From: Motilibacter rhizosphaerae
GTDB taxonomy: Bacteria > Actinomycetota > Actinomycetes > Motilibacterales > Motilibacteraceae
DNA: 64,000 nucleotides
Reading direction: 5' to 3'
Assembly (NCBI RefSeq): GCF_004216915.1
Contig: NZ_SGXD01000001.1
Coordinates: 945,013-1,009,012, forward strand
Shown: positions 28,050 to 36,788 of the stretch, piece by piece
Layout of the letters: every line of letters begins with the position of its first letter
Position numbering within the stretch: position 1 is the first letter of the stretch
Notes under the pieces: generated by a model
Told to the model about the DNA's origin: nothing
The model's input: only the letters and a program-made list of their open reading frames with translations
Databases searched by the model: none
Position numbers and translations under genes: made by a program

Positions 28050-28490
28050 ATGGCACCAGGAGAGGCAGAGCAGTTGGACACCACGCATGAGGACTTCGGC
28101 ACCGACAGCATCATCACCCTGCGCGGAGCGGTCACCCCGACCGACACCCGCCCGCTACGTCGCGCGCTCGTCTCCGCCCTCGACGGCGGGTCCGGCGATC
28201 TCCTGCTGGATGCCCGAGCAGTGACGGGGTTCGACGACCAGGCACTCGCCGCCCTCGTAGCCGCGCGTACGCACGGAAAGTCGCGCCAGCAGCGGTTGGT
28301 CGTCCTCGACGTCGAAGGCGGCCCCCTCGCCACGCTCCTGCGGCGTACGGGGCTCATCTTCCCCCTGCCGGTCTACGCGGACCGGGACGACGCGGAGGCG
28401 GGGCTGGCCGCTGACCGGCAGACCGTCGCCCTCCGATCGGGCGCTTTCGGCGCTGATGCCGTCGGCGCCGACAAGCGCGCGGCGGGCTAG
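28050..28490 (+). CDS. STAS-domain protein (anti-sigma factor antagonist-like)
   Basis: The protein is about 146 residues. It shows a STAS-like layout (IITLRGAVTPTDTRPLRRALV, DLLLDARAVTGFDDQALAALVAARTH). The usual phospho-Ser position in the DLS motif is not conserved (LDARAVTGFDD). The start could be ATG 28050 or TTG 28074, the latter having AGGAGAGG upstream. It abuts a second STAS gene. Confidence 0.65.
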   Translation: MAPGEAEQLDTTHEDFGTDSIITLRGAVTPTDTRPLRRALVSALDGGSGDLLLDARAVTGFDDQALAALVAARTHGKSRQQRLVVLDVEGGPLATLLRRTGLIFPLPVYADRDDAEAGLAADRQTVALRSGAFGADAVGADKRAAG

Positions 28491-29111
28491 GTGTCCGTCA
28501 CGACCAGGGCCACCCGGCGTGCCGGTGCGACCGTCATCACCGTGGAGGGCGAGCTGGCCAACGCCGATGTCGTTGCGTGGAGGCAGGCGCTCAACGAGCA
28601 CGTGGAGGCAGCCCCCGGGCCGGTCGTCGTCGATCTCTCCGCCCTGAGTGGCTGGGGTACGCAGGCGCAGGCGGTGCTGCTCCAGCTCCTGCGCCACGAG
28701 CGCGCTGCCGGCCGCGTCGTCTCGGTCACCGGGTTGAACGGAGCGGTCGCCCGCCAGGCGCACGAGTCCGGCATGACCAACCTGCTCATCCGACCGCCCG
28801 GTCGCGGCCCCGGCTGGTTGACCGGTCTCGCCTTCCCTGCTCTGGCCAACCGGGCGCGGGGCACCGTACCCGCCGCCCGCGACCACGACGAAGAACCAGG
28901 CACACCCGCCCTCCAGCCACGAGCAACCGGAGAACCCCCCATGACGAGCACCGCCTCCTCCCACCGCGTCACCGGCACGCAGTACCAGCGCCGAGTGGAC
29001 CTGGCCACGCAGGCGCTGGTCGACCACTCCGAGCTCTCCGAGGCGGTAGCCCGGGTGCTCGCCGTCCACGTCCTCGACGCGGTCGACCGGATCCCCGAGC
29101 GGGTGCGCTGA
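28491..29111 (+). CDS. STAS-domain protein with C-terminal extension
   Basis: The protein has 206 residues from GTG directly after the previous stop. The STAS domain covers about residues 1-100 (VITVEGELANADVVAWRQAL, VVVDLSALSGWGTQAQAVLL). Here Asp-Leu-Ser is kept, as in phosphorylatable antagonists. The tail from MTSTASSHRV (28941) is a helical 56-residue segment in the same frame with a GGAG upstream, so it could also be made as a separate small protein. Likely partner is an anti-sigma kinase not in this window. Confidence 0.65.
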   Translation: MSVTTRATRRAGATVITVEGELANADVVAWRQALNEHVEAAPGPVVVDLSALSGWGTQAQAVLLQLLRHERAAGRVVSVTGLNGAVARQAHESGMTNLLIRPPGRGPGWLTGLAFPALANRARGTVPAARDHDEEPGTPALQPRATGEPPMTSTASSHRVTGTQYQRRVDLATQALVDHSELSEAVARVLAVHVLDAVDRIPERVR

Positions 29112-29214
29112 GCGGCTCGCCGGTCAACCGGCAGGTCCGCGACGAACGGAGCCGGGGATCGCGGGTGGCGGACGAGGCCACCGCGCTCATCGGCGCTCCT
29201 TCGACGGCGCGACC

Positions 29215-30318
29215 GTGACGCCCGCCCCCGAGCGGCTCAGGATCGCCGTGCTCGCCTCGATCGCGCACCGCACTCCACCGCGGTCGTACGGGCCGTGGGA
29301 GCAGGTCGCTTCCACGCTAGCCGAGGGCCTCGTCGCGCTCGGCCACGACGTCACGCTCTTCGCGACCGCCGAGTCGCGGACGACGGCGCGGCTGCACGCG
29401 GTGGCGCCCCGCGGGTACGAGGAGGACCCGACCCTCGACGCGAAGGTCCACGAGTGCCTGCACGTCGCAGCGGCGTTCGAGCGTGCGGCGGAGTTCGACG
29501 TCATCTCCAACCAGTTCGACTTCCTGCCGTTGAGCTACAGCCGCCTCGTCAGGACTCCGGTCGTCACGACCGTGCACGGCTTCTCCTCCGAGCGGATCGT
29601 GCCGGTCTACCGCGAGTACGACCGCACCGCGCACTACGTCGCCATCAGCGACGCGGACCGGCACCCCGACCTCGGCTACGACGCCACGATCCACCACGGC
29701 ATCGCCCTCGAGCAGTTCAGCCTCGTGCTCGAGCCCGGGACGTACCTGCTGTTCCTCGGCCGCATCTCCCCGGACAAGGGGACGCACGCCGCGATCGAGG
29801 TGGCACGGCGTGCGGGTCTGCCCCTCGTCATCGCCGGCGTGGTGCAGGACGAGCGCTACTTCGCCGAGCGCGTCGCCCCGCTTCTCGGTCCAGGTGTGAC
29901 ATGGGTCGGGGCGGTGGAGCCCCACGAGCGCGACGCCCTGCTGGGCGGGGCGATCGCCCTCCTGCACCTCATCGCCTTCGCCGAGCCCTTCGGCCTCGCC
30001 GTCGTCGAGGCCCTGGCGACCGGGACGCCGGTCGTCGCGCGCCGGCTCGGCTCCATGCCGGAGATCATCCGCGACGGCGTCACGGGAGTCCTCGTGGACG
30101 GCGTCGACCAGGCGGTCGACGCCGTCGCGCGAGTGCCCCTGCTGCAGCGGGCAGAGTGCCGGCGCGACGTCGAGGAGCGCTTCAGCGCTGCGCGGATGGT
30201 CGCCGACTACGCACGGCTGTTCGCGGGGGTCGCCGCCGGCGCCCCCGCCGTCAGCCGCTCGAGCAGGGCGTCGAGACCGACGGTGGCGAAGCCCACGGAG
30301 CGGTCGCTCACGCCGTAG
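29215..30318 (+). CDS. Glycosyltransferase family 4
   Basis: The protein has 367 residues from GTG. The N-terminal Rossmann domain has RTPPRSYGPWEQVASTLAEGL. The C-terminal GT4 domain has LLFLGRISPDKGTHAAIEVARRAG and the nucleotide-sugar EX7E motif AFAEPFGLAVVEALATGTPVV. It retains the anomeric configuration using a nucleotide sugar. The last 112 bases overlap the 3' end of the GH130-like gene on the other strand. Confidence 0.9.
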   Translation: MTPAPERLRIAVLASIAHRTPPRSYGPWEQVASTLAEGLVALGHDVTLFATAESRTTARLHAVAPRGYEEDPTLDAKVHECLHVAAAFERAAEFDVISNQFDFLPLSYSRLVRTPVVTTVHGFSSERIVPVYREYDRTAHYVAISDADRHPDLGYDATIHHGIALEQFSLVLEPGTYLLFLGRISPDKGTHAAIEVARRAGLPLVIAGVVQDERYFAERVAPLLGPGVTWVGAVEPHERDALLGGAIALLHLIAFAEPFGLAVVEALATGTPVVARRLGSMPEIIRDGVTGVLVDGVDQAVDAVARVPLLQRAECRRDVEERFSAARMVADYARLFAGVAAGAPAVSRSSRASRPTVAKPTERSLTP

Positions 30319-31706
30319 GGCAGCAGCAGGACGCCGTCGTGGACGAGCCCTCCGCACGAGTAGACGACGTTCGGCACGTAGCCGTCGCGTTCCTCCTGCG
30401 CGGGGCGCAGCAGTGGCCCGCGCAGGCGCCCGAGCACCTGCGACGGGTCGTCGAGGTCGAGGAGGAGCGCGCCCATCGCGTACTCCCGCATCGGCCCGAC
30501 TCCGTGGGTGAGCACCAGCCAGCCCGCGGCGGTCTCGATCGGGGGCCCGCAGTTGCCGGTCTGGATGAGCTGCCAGGGCTCCACGGGGCCCAGCACGGTC
30601 TCCGGGAAGTCCCACCGCCGGCCGTCGTCCGACACTGCCACCGCGGAGGTCTCGCGGTCCCACCGCGACAGCGCGTAGTGACGGCCCCCCACCGTGCGCG
30701 GGAACAGCGCGAGGCCCTTGTCGCGGGCAGCCGGTCCGGACAGCGGCGAGACGCGGAACTCCGCGAAGTCGTCCGTCTCGAGCAGCTGCGGGGCGATCCG
30801 CTCCCCGTCGTACGCGGTGTAGGTCGCTCGGTAGGACACGCCACCGTCCTCGTCCACGAAGCGGAGGAGGCGGGCGTCCTCCATGCCGGCGCGCTCGGCG
30901 GGGGCGTGCGGCCCGAGCACGCGCTCCGACAGCGTCGAGGCCGGGTCGAAGGTGACGGCGTAGCCGCAGCTGAGCAGGTGCCGGGCCAGGCCTGCGACGT
31001 GACTGCCGCCGGACCTGGTGAGCCGCTGCGCTGCGAGGGCGCCGAGTGCCGTCTCGAGGTCGGCCGCCCGGAAGGGGTCGGGCAGTCGGCCCACCACGAA
31101 GGCGGAGCTCTCCGCATCCGCCCCGAGGTCGGCGAGCCTGTCCTCGAACACCCCGCGGTCGTGGGAGGTGGGCCCGTGCGCGCCCTCCTCCACGTGGGGG
31201 CTGGGCGCGTCCATGCGCAGCTCGGCACCGGGGCCGAGCACGCCCGTGCGGAAGCCGATCGAGGACACGTGGCCCTCGCCGACGGCGCGGACGCTCAGCA
31301 GGAGGCGCAGCTCGCCCGGCCCGAGCCCCGCCTGGTCGGGGTGCGGCACCGCCGAGGGGTTGGTCAGGGCGGCGCCCTCGACGGCGACCTCGCTGGTGAA
31401 GTACGCGCCCACCAGAGCGCGCCGCGCCGGGGTGAGCTCCGCGTCAGGCGGGACGCGGTGGGCGACCTGGGCGTAGTGGCGGGCGAGCACGGCCTCCAGG
31501 TCCCGGTGCCGGCGCGCGTAGCGGGCGCGGACGTCGGCGACCACGACCTCGACCTCGTCCTCCGGGAGGGCGAGGGCGCGGGCCAGCACACCCGTCGCCC
31601 GCGAGCCCCGCTCCGGGCTCAGCTCGCTGCCGGGGACGAACAGCCGGGCCAGGACGCGCGAGGCGTCGGGCACCAGGACCGCGTCGCAGCGGTGGGCGAG
31701 CGGCAT
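30207..31706 (-). CDS. GH130-like glycoside phosphorylase/hydrolase
   Basis: The protein has 499 residues from ATG (MPLAHRCDAVLVP). GH130 hallmarks are AGMEDARLLRFVDEDG (family E-D-x-R region), YTAYDGERIAPQLLETDDF, ARDKGLALFPRTVGGRHYALSRWD, ETVLGPVEPWQLIQTGNCGPPIET and YSCGGLVHDGVLLLPYGVSD. GH130 enzymes cleave beta-mannosides, usually with phosphate. It is the last gene of a four-gene coupled operon with a GT4, so it may take part in building or recycling a mannose-containing glycan. Confidence 0.82.
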   Translation of the reverse strand: MPLAHRCDAVLVPDASRVLARLFVPGSELSPERGSRATGVLARALALPEDEVEVVVADVRARYARRHRDLEAVLARHYAQVAHRVPPDAELTPARRALVGAYFTSEVAVEGAALTNPSAVPHPDQAGLGPGELRLLLSVRAVGEGHVSSIGFRTGVLGPGAELRMDAPSPHVEEGAHGPTSHDRGVFEDRLADLGADAESSAFVVGRLPDPFRAADLETALGALAAQRLTRSGGSHVAGLARHLLSCGYAVTFDPASTLSERVLGPHAPAERAGMEDARLLRFVDEDGGVSYRATYTAYDGERIAPQLLETDDFAEFRVSPLSGPAARDKGLALFPRTVGGRHYALSRWDRETSAVAVSDDGRRWDFPETVLGPVEPWQLIQTGNCGPPIETAAGWLVLTHGVGPMREYAMGALLLDLDDPSQVLGRLRGPLLRPAQEERDGYVPNVVYSCGGLVHDGVLLLPYGVSDRSVGFATVGLDALLERLTAGAPAATPANSRA

Positions 31707-32728
31707 CACGGGGCCGGGGGGCGCGGCGCGGGGAGAGCGCAGGCACGGGCGTGCTGCCGGGTGGAGAGCAGGGCGAGCGTCGACTCGGCGCCCTGGTTGG
31801 CGTTGCGGCCGCCGGGCTCCAGCCCGTCGTAGCCGCCTCCGCTGTGGGGGTCGTGCAGCGCGGTGCCGGAGTCGTTGGCGCCGTCGAACCACGCCGCGGC
31901 GCGCGCCACCTCCTCCGCCCACCTCCGGTCCCCCGTCACAGCCCACGCGCTGGCGCAGGCGTCGGCGAGCGCGGCCGCCTCGATGGGCTGCTGGTCGAAG
32001 CCGGGACCGCCCTCCCCCCTCGCGCGCCCCTGCGCGGGGACGAGCGAGAGCACCGACCCGCGCGTCTGCACGCGCAGCAGCCAGTCGAGCAGCAGCACGC
32101 CGTCCGCGACGAGCGCGGGGAGCCCGAGCGCGCTGCCCGCGGCCAGGAGCACGTGGGGCAGCACGGCGTTGGCGTAGCGCAGCCTCGGCTCCGGCCACGG
32201 CCAGACCGGGTCGTCCGCGGGGCGGCCCACGGCTGCCGCCGCGTCCCGCAGCAGGTCGCGGGCGGCCTCGTCCGCGGGGTGCAGCTCCTGCAGGGCGGCC
32301 GCTCCGAGCGCCGCGAAGCAGGTGGCCCGCAAGTGCGGCGAGCGCCAGCCGACCCCGCGCCGGAAGGCCTCGCGCGCCCGCGCCTGGGAGGCGACCGGCA
32401 CGGCAGGCGACGCTGCCGCGACGCCGAGTCCCCAGAGCGCCCGGCCCCAGCAGTCCTCCACGCCCGCCTTCCCGTGCCAGCGCAGGTCGGTGCTGCGCCT
32501 GTTGCGGAAGGTGCCGTCCGGGTCCTGGGCGGAGAGGACGAAGGCGAGATAGCCCTCGAGCAGGTCATCGGCGGCGCCGGGCTGCTCGCGCGCGAGGACC
32601 ACCAGCGCGCGGGCGACGTCGTCGACGCAGTACCCGTGCTCTCGACGCGGGCGCGTGCCCTCAGCGTGCTCGAACAGGCCGCCCGCGTCCGTGAGCCGGC
32701 GCAGGTGGGTGAGCGGGACCGTCGTCAC
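31706..32728 (-). CDS. Six-hairpin glycosidase-like protein
   Basis: The protein has 340 residues from GTG (VTTVPLTHLRR). Repeated helical hairpins such as REHGYCVDDVARALVVLAR, KAGVEDCWGRALWGLG and FDGANDSGTALHDP suggest an alpha/alpha toroid found beside GT4/GH130 genes. Catalysis is not proven. Its GTG overlaps the GT4 stop (GTGA) and its stop overlaps the GH130 start by one base. Confidence 0.7.
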   Translation of the reverse strand: MTTVPLTHLRRLTDAGGLFEHAEGTRPRREHGYCVDDVARALVVLAREQPGAADDLLEGYLAFVLSAQDPDGTFRNRRSTDLRWHGKAGVEDCWGRALWGLGVAAASPAVPVASQARAREAFRRGVGWRSPHLRATCFAALGAAALQELHPADEAARDLLRDAAAAVGRPADDPVWPWPEPRLRYANAVLPHVLLAAGSALGLPALVADGVLLLDWLLRVQTRGSVLSLVPAQGRARGEGGPGFDQQPIEAAALADACASAWAVTGDRRWAEEVARAAAWFDGANDSGTALHDPHSGGGYDGLEPGGRNANQGAESTLALLSTRQHARACALPAPRPPAP

Positions 32729-33867
32729 CGGCCCACCTCGGTCCTGGCGCGCGCCGCGACCAGCGTGCCGGCGGCGCGCTGGTAGCGCTCGGCCACCGCG
32801 GCCCAGGACAGCTCCGCGGCGCGGTCGGCGGCGCTCGCGCCGAGCGCGGCGGCCAGGCCGGGCTCCGTGAGGACGCGGCGCAGCGCCAGCTCGATCGCCC
32901 GTGGGTCCTGCCGGGGCACCACGAGCCCCGGACCGCCGGTGAGCAGCTCCACCGCGTGCGGGAAGGCGGTCGAGACGACGGGCCGCCCGGCGGCGACCGC
33001 CTCGGTGAGCACGCCGGAGGTGACCTGCTCCTCGGAGTCGTAGGGCAGGAGCACCACGTCGGCCGACGCCACCAGCCGGGCGAGCTCCCCGGTGCTGAGG
33101 TACCGCTCGTCGAGCTCGACGAGGTCCTCGACGCCCCTGGCGGCGATGCGGCGCCGCAGGCCGTCGCGGTAGGCCTCCCCGTCGCGCTCGAGCACCTTGG
33201 GGTGGGTCTGCCCCGACACGAGGTAGCGCGGGTCCAGGTCGCGCAGCCCCGGGAGGGCGTCGACCGCCCACTCGATCCCCTTGCCCGGGCCGAGCAGGCC
33301 CCAGGTCAGCACCAGCGGGCGGCGACCCGGGAGGCGCGGGTCGGGCAGCGGTGCGGCCGTGGGTACGCCGGACCGCCACGCCCCGTGCGGGATCACCGCG
33401 AGCCGCGCCGGGTCCGCGGCGTACGTGCTGACCAGCCGCTCGCTCGCCGTCCTCGTCATCGTGACGACGAGGTCCGCGCGCTCGAGGAGCCGCTCGAGGA
33501 TGTGGCGCTGGCGCGCGGTGGGCCCGCGCAGGACCGTGTGCAGGACGACCACCACCGGCGCCGCGAGCAGGTCCACGACGTCGAGCACGGCGAGGCCGTC
33601 CTGGCCGCCGTAGATGCCGTACTCGTGCTGGACGACAGCGACGTCGAACCGGTCCAGCAGCTCCGCGGCGGCGCGCGCGCTGCTGCGCGACCCCGCGACG
33701 AGCTCACCGACCACCCGGCCGTCGTCGACGGGCTCCGCGCGCTCGACGACCCGGACGACACCGGCTCCCGGCGCGAGCTCGTCGAGGAGGGCCGCGGTGA
33801 AACTGGCGAGGCCGCACTGGGTCGGAGGGAAGGTGCTGAGCAGGCCGATCCGCGCGGGCCGGGGCAC
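32725..33867 (-). CDS. Glycosyltransferase family 4
   Basis: The protein has 380 residues from GTG (VPRPARIGLLS). N-terminal TFPPTQCGLASFTAAL and VVQHEYGIYGGQDG, C-terminal LTWGLLGPGKGIEWAVDAL and the donor-site region LLPYDSEEQVTSGVLTEAVAAGRPVVS are typical of GT4. It starts 2 bases after the stop of a 40-residue protein and is coupled to the glycosidase-like gene. Confidence 0.9.
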   Translation of the reverse strand: MPRPARIGLLSTFPPTQCGLASFTAALLDELAPGAGVVRVVERAEPVDDGRVVGELVAGSRSSARAAAELLDRFDVAVVQHEYGIYGGQDGLAVLDVVDLLAAPVVVVLHTVLRGPTARQRHILERLLERADLVVTMTRTASERLVSTYAADPARLAVIPHGAWRSGVPTAAPLPDPRLPGRRPLVLTWGLLGPGKGIEWAVDALPGLRDLDPRYLVSGQTHPKVLERDGEAYRDGLRRRIAARGVEDLVELDERYLSTGELARLVASADVVLLPYDSEEQVTSGVLTEAVAAGRPVVSTAFPHAVELLTGGPGLVVPRQDPRAIELALRRVLTEPGLAAALGASAADRAAELSWAAVAERYQRAAGTLVAARARTEVGR

Positions 33868-33869
33868 GC

Positions 33870-33992
33870 CTAGGTCTTCGCGGGGTGGGCGAGCACGTGC
33901 ACGGTGGGCGAGGGCGTCCGGCCCTTGACCTTCGTGCTGCGGTCCTGCTCGGGCTCGCGGGCCTCGCGGCCGTCCTTGTTCTTCTGCGCCAT
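33870..33992 (-). CDS. Small charged protein, 40 residues, first gene of GT/GH130 operon
   Basis: ATG at 33992 with GAGGTG six bases upstream gives 40 residues rich in Lys, Arg, Asp and Glu (begins MAQKNKDGREAREPEQDR) and ends with TAG two bases before the GT4 GTG. Spacing and ribosome site support a real gene. It has no membrane segment and I do not recognise it. It could couple translation of the GT4 gene or act as a small partner protein. Confidence 0.65.
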   Translation of the reverse strand: MAQKNKDGREAREPEQDRSTKVKGRTPSPTVHVLAHPAKT

Positions 33993-34228
33993 GGTCAGCA
34001 CCTCGTCCGGGTGGGAGCGCGGGGGGAGAGACACGGTCGACCTCGGGGGCGGGCCGCCCTGGTCGGGTACGCCGGCGCAGAGGGGCCGGCGCTGAGCCGG
34101 ACTGACGCTGCCGGCGACGCGGCGGCACCGGAGGGGCCGCAGGACCGACAGTACGCGCTCGCTGGCTCGGCCGGTGCCGCGTGGGCGACACTGCTACCGC
34201 GGGAGCACACCCCAACCCGGGAGGCGAC

Positions 34229-35218
34229 GTGCGGGTCGTGGTGATCGGTGGCAGCGGCCACATCGGGAGCTACCTCGTCCCGCGGCTCGTCCGCGCCGGG
34301 CACGAGGTCGTCAGCGTCAGCCGCGGCCGCAGCACGCCGTACGTGCCGGCGCCGGAGTGGGAGCAGGTGCAGCAGGTCTTCGCGGACCGTGAGCAGGAGG
34401 ACGCCGACGGCAGCTTCGGCGGTCGCATCTCGGGCCTGCGCCCGGAGGCGGTCGTCGACCTCGTCTGCTTCACGCCGGAGTCCGCGGCGCTGCTGGTCGA
34501 CCGGCTGCGCGGAGAGGTGGGGCACCTCGTCCACTGCGGCTCGATCTGGCGCCACGGGGCGAGCCGCAAGCTCCCCATCACCGAGGACGACCCCTCGTCG
34601 GCCGGGCCGGCGTTCGGCGCGTACGGCATCGCGAAGGAGCGGATCGCCCGCCTCCTCGCAGCGGAGACGGCGGCGGGCGGGCTCGTCACCACCTCGCTGC
34701 ACCCGGGCCACATCGTCGGCCCGGGGTGGCACCCGATCGGCCCGCTCGGCAGCCTCGACCCGGGGGTCTGGCGCGCGCTCTCGGCGGGGGAGGCCCTCCG
34801 GGTCCCGGGCAGCGGGGCGGAGTCGATGCACCACGTCCACGCCGACGACGTCGCGCAGGCCTTCGAGCTCGCGCTGCTGCACCGCGAGGCCGCGGCGGGG
34901 CAGGACGTCAGCGTCGTCGCGCCGACCGCGCTCACCGTGCGGGGCTACGCCGAGGTGGCCGCGGGCTGGTTCGGCCAGCAGGCGGTCCTCGAGACCGTGT
35001 CGTGGGAGTCGTTCCGCAGCTCGACGACGCCGGAGCACGCCGAGTCCAGCTGGGGCCACCTGCACCGCAGCCACTGCTTCAGCATCGCCAAGGCGGTCGA
35101 GCGACTCGGCTACGCCCCGGCGTACGAGCCCGAGCAGGCGGTCCTCGAGTCGGTGCGCTGGCTCGTCGAGCGGGGGCGCCTCGAGGTCGCGAACCCCCTG
35201 GTCGCCGGCGCCCGCTGA
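34229..35218 (+). CDS. NAD-dependent epimerase/dehydratase (extended SDR)
   Basis: The protein has 329 residues from GTG, preceded by GGGAGG. The cofactor motif is VIGGSGHIGSYL, the catalytic region AYGIAKERIA (Tyr...Lys) and the substrate part VHADDVAQAFELALLH. It resembles nucleotide-sugar epimerases and RNA-binding CSP41-like SDRs. It is divergent from the GT/GH130 operon by about 236 bases, which hold both promoters. Confidence 0.85.
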   Translation: MRVVVIGGSGHIGSYLVPRLVRAGHEVVSVSRGRSTPYVPAPEWEQVQQVFADREQEDADGSFGGRISGLRPEAVVDLVCFTPESAALLVDRLRGEVGHLVHCGSIWRHGASRKLPITEDDPSSAGPAFGAYGIAKERIARLLAAETAAGGLVTTSLHPGHIVGPGWHPIGPLGSLDPGVWRALSAGEALRVPGSGAESMHHVHADDVAQAFELALLHREAAAGQDVSVVAPTALTVRGYAEVAAGWFGQQAVLETVSWESFRSSTTPEHAESSWGHLHRSHCFSIAKAVERLGYAPAYEPEQAVLESVRWLVERGRLEVANPLVAGAR

Positions 35219-35222
35219 CGGG

Positions 35223-36539
35223 CTACGCCCCGGGCAGGGCCGTCGCCACGCCACCCCCGGCGGCCTTCGCCCGGTAGAGCGCGGCGTCCGCCCGGGCGAC
35301 GAGCTCGGGCAGGGTCACCCGCGGCGGCGCGCCGCTCGCCGCGCCGATGCTCGCGCGCGGAGCGGCGGCGTCGGGGTGCGCGCCCGCGGGGCCACCGGCC
35401 TCGAGGGCGTCGAGCAGGCGGCGACCGGCGGCGACCGCCGCGTCGTCGTCCGCGCGGTCGAGCACGACGACGAACTCGTCGCCTCCGACCCGGGCGAGGA
35501 ACTCCCCGCTGCGCACCGAGGAGCGCAGCCGCAGAGCGACGTCGCGGAGGACCTCGTCGCCGGCCGCGTGCCCGTGGCTGTCGTTGACCTCCTTGAAGCC
35601 GTCGAGGTCGATGAAGAGCACGGCGACGGGCTCCTCGTGGCGCAGTGCGCGCGCCTCGGCCTGGCGCAGCTCCTCCAGCAGCGCGCGCCGGTTCGGCAGC
35701 CGGGTGAGCTCGTCCTCGAGGGCGGCGGCCTCGGCCGTGCTGAGCTCGGCGAGGCGCTGCGTCACGTCGGTCTGCACCCCGACGAACCGGGACACCCGGC
35801 CGTCGCTGCCGTGGACGGGGTCGATGGCGAGGTGGTTCCAGAACGGCCGCCCGTCGGCGCGGTAGTTCAGCACCTCGACCTCGACCGGCTGGCCCTCCCG
35901 CAGCGCCTCGCCGAGGGCGCGGACGACGGCGCGGTCTGTCCCGGGGCCCTGGAGGAAGCGGCAGTTGCGGCCCAGGACCTCCTCCCGGCGGTAGCCGGTG
36001 AGCCGCTCGAACTCGCCGTTGACGTAGACCACCGGGTCGTCGGGCAGCCCCGGGTCGCTGATGCAGAAGGCCGCGCGGGCGGTGTCCAGCATGCGCCGCA
36101 GCAGCGACACCTCGCGCTCGAGGCCCTCGCCCGCGAGCGCGGCCGCGGCGTACTGCAGCGCGACGTCCATGAGCATGGCGCCGGCCGCCCCACCGGTCGA
36201 GCGCACGTGCCAGACGTGGGTCGCGCCGGCCTCGAGCAGGGCGAGGTCGCCGGTGCCGTCGGGCTCGTCGGTGAGCACGATGACGAGGGGCACGGCCTGC
36301 GCCTCCCGCCACGCCGCGAGTGCCGGGTCCCCGAGCAGGCGGAGCAGCGGGAGTGGACCCCCGGCCGGGACGCCGAGGACGAGCCCGTGGACGTCCTGCC
36401 GGACGAGGAGCTCGACCAGCGCGGTCGCCCCCGATGCCGTGCCGCCGGCGAGCGCGACGACCTCGTGCCCGTGGCGCTCGAGCTCGCCGGTGACCACGGA
36501 GCGCCGCTCCTCCGCCGCGTCCTCCAGCGCGAGCCTCAC
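35223..36539 (-). CDS. LOV-GGDEF protein: blue-light-regulated diguanylate cyclase
   Basis: The protein is 438 residues from GTG 36539. Residues 1-130 form a receiver-like domain lacking a clear phospho-acceptor. Residues about 145-265 form a LOV/PAS domain with the photoactive motif GRNCRFLQGP (Cys193) and NYRADGRPFWNHLAI. Residues about 275-430 form a GGDEF domain with VGGDEF at 351-356. The inhibitory RxxD site is R-S-G-E here. Flavin-Cys adduct formation by blue light should control c-di-GMP synthesis. Upstream start choice is uncertain, as the frame is open further. Confidence 0.88.
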   Translation of the reverse strand: MRLALEDAAEERRSVVTGELERHGHEVVALAGGTASGATALVELLVRQDVHGLVLGVPAGGPLPLLRLLGDPALAAWREAQAVPLVIVLTDEPDGTGDLALLEAGATHVWHVRSTGGAAGAMLMDVALQYAAAALAGEGLEREVSLLRRMLDTARAAFCISDPGLPDDPVVYVNGEFERLTGYRREEVLGRNCRFLQGPGTDRAVVRALGEALREGQPVEVEVLNYRADGRPFWNHLAIDPVHGSDGRVSRFVGVQTDVTQRLAELSTAEAAALEDELTRLPNRRALLEELRQAEARALRHEEPVAVLFIDLDGFKEVNDSHGHAAGDEVLRDVALRLRSSVRSGEFLARVGGDEFVVVLDRADDDAAVAAGRRLLDALEAGGPAGAHPDAAAPRASIGAASGAPPRVTLPELVARADAALYRAKAAGGGVATALPGA

Positions 36540-36715
36540 CCGCGGTCGTCGCGGACCTGCATGCCCGGACCCTCCTGCCGCCCTCGCGTGGTCCGGGCCC
36601 AGCGCGCGCGACCAGGCCGCCGCCTCGGCGACGAGCTGGTCCGAGCATGCCAGGTGACCCTGCGTCGCGTACGTGCTCCCCGCAACACCAGTCGGACGAT
36701 CGGCGCACGCGGTTG

Positions 36716-36733
36716 CGAAGTGCTTCGGTAAAG
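36716..36733. promoter_or_regulatory. Candidate LacI operator 1 (upstream of lacI-type gene)
   Basis: The site reads CGAAGTGCTTCGGTAAAG and has the AAGYGCTT core of LacI-family operators. It shares CGAAGTGCTT and CTTCGGTAAA with the site at 37800. It lies about 55 bases before the regulator's start, so autoregulation is likely. Confidence 0.6.
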
Positions 36734-36788
36734 TCCGCACATCCTTCAGGCCGGGCGCCGCTCCGGCCGGGTCGGGCGGGGGAGCCGC

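Noticed and set aside
31707-32198. Extension of the GH130 frame upstream of 31706
   Set aside because: It runs antiparallel in frame choice to the well-supported glycosidase-like gene; the ATG at 31706 with TGATG overlap is the natural start.
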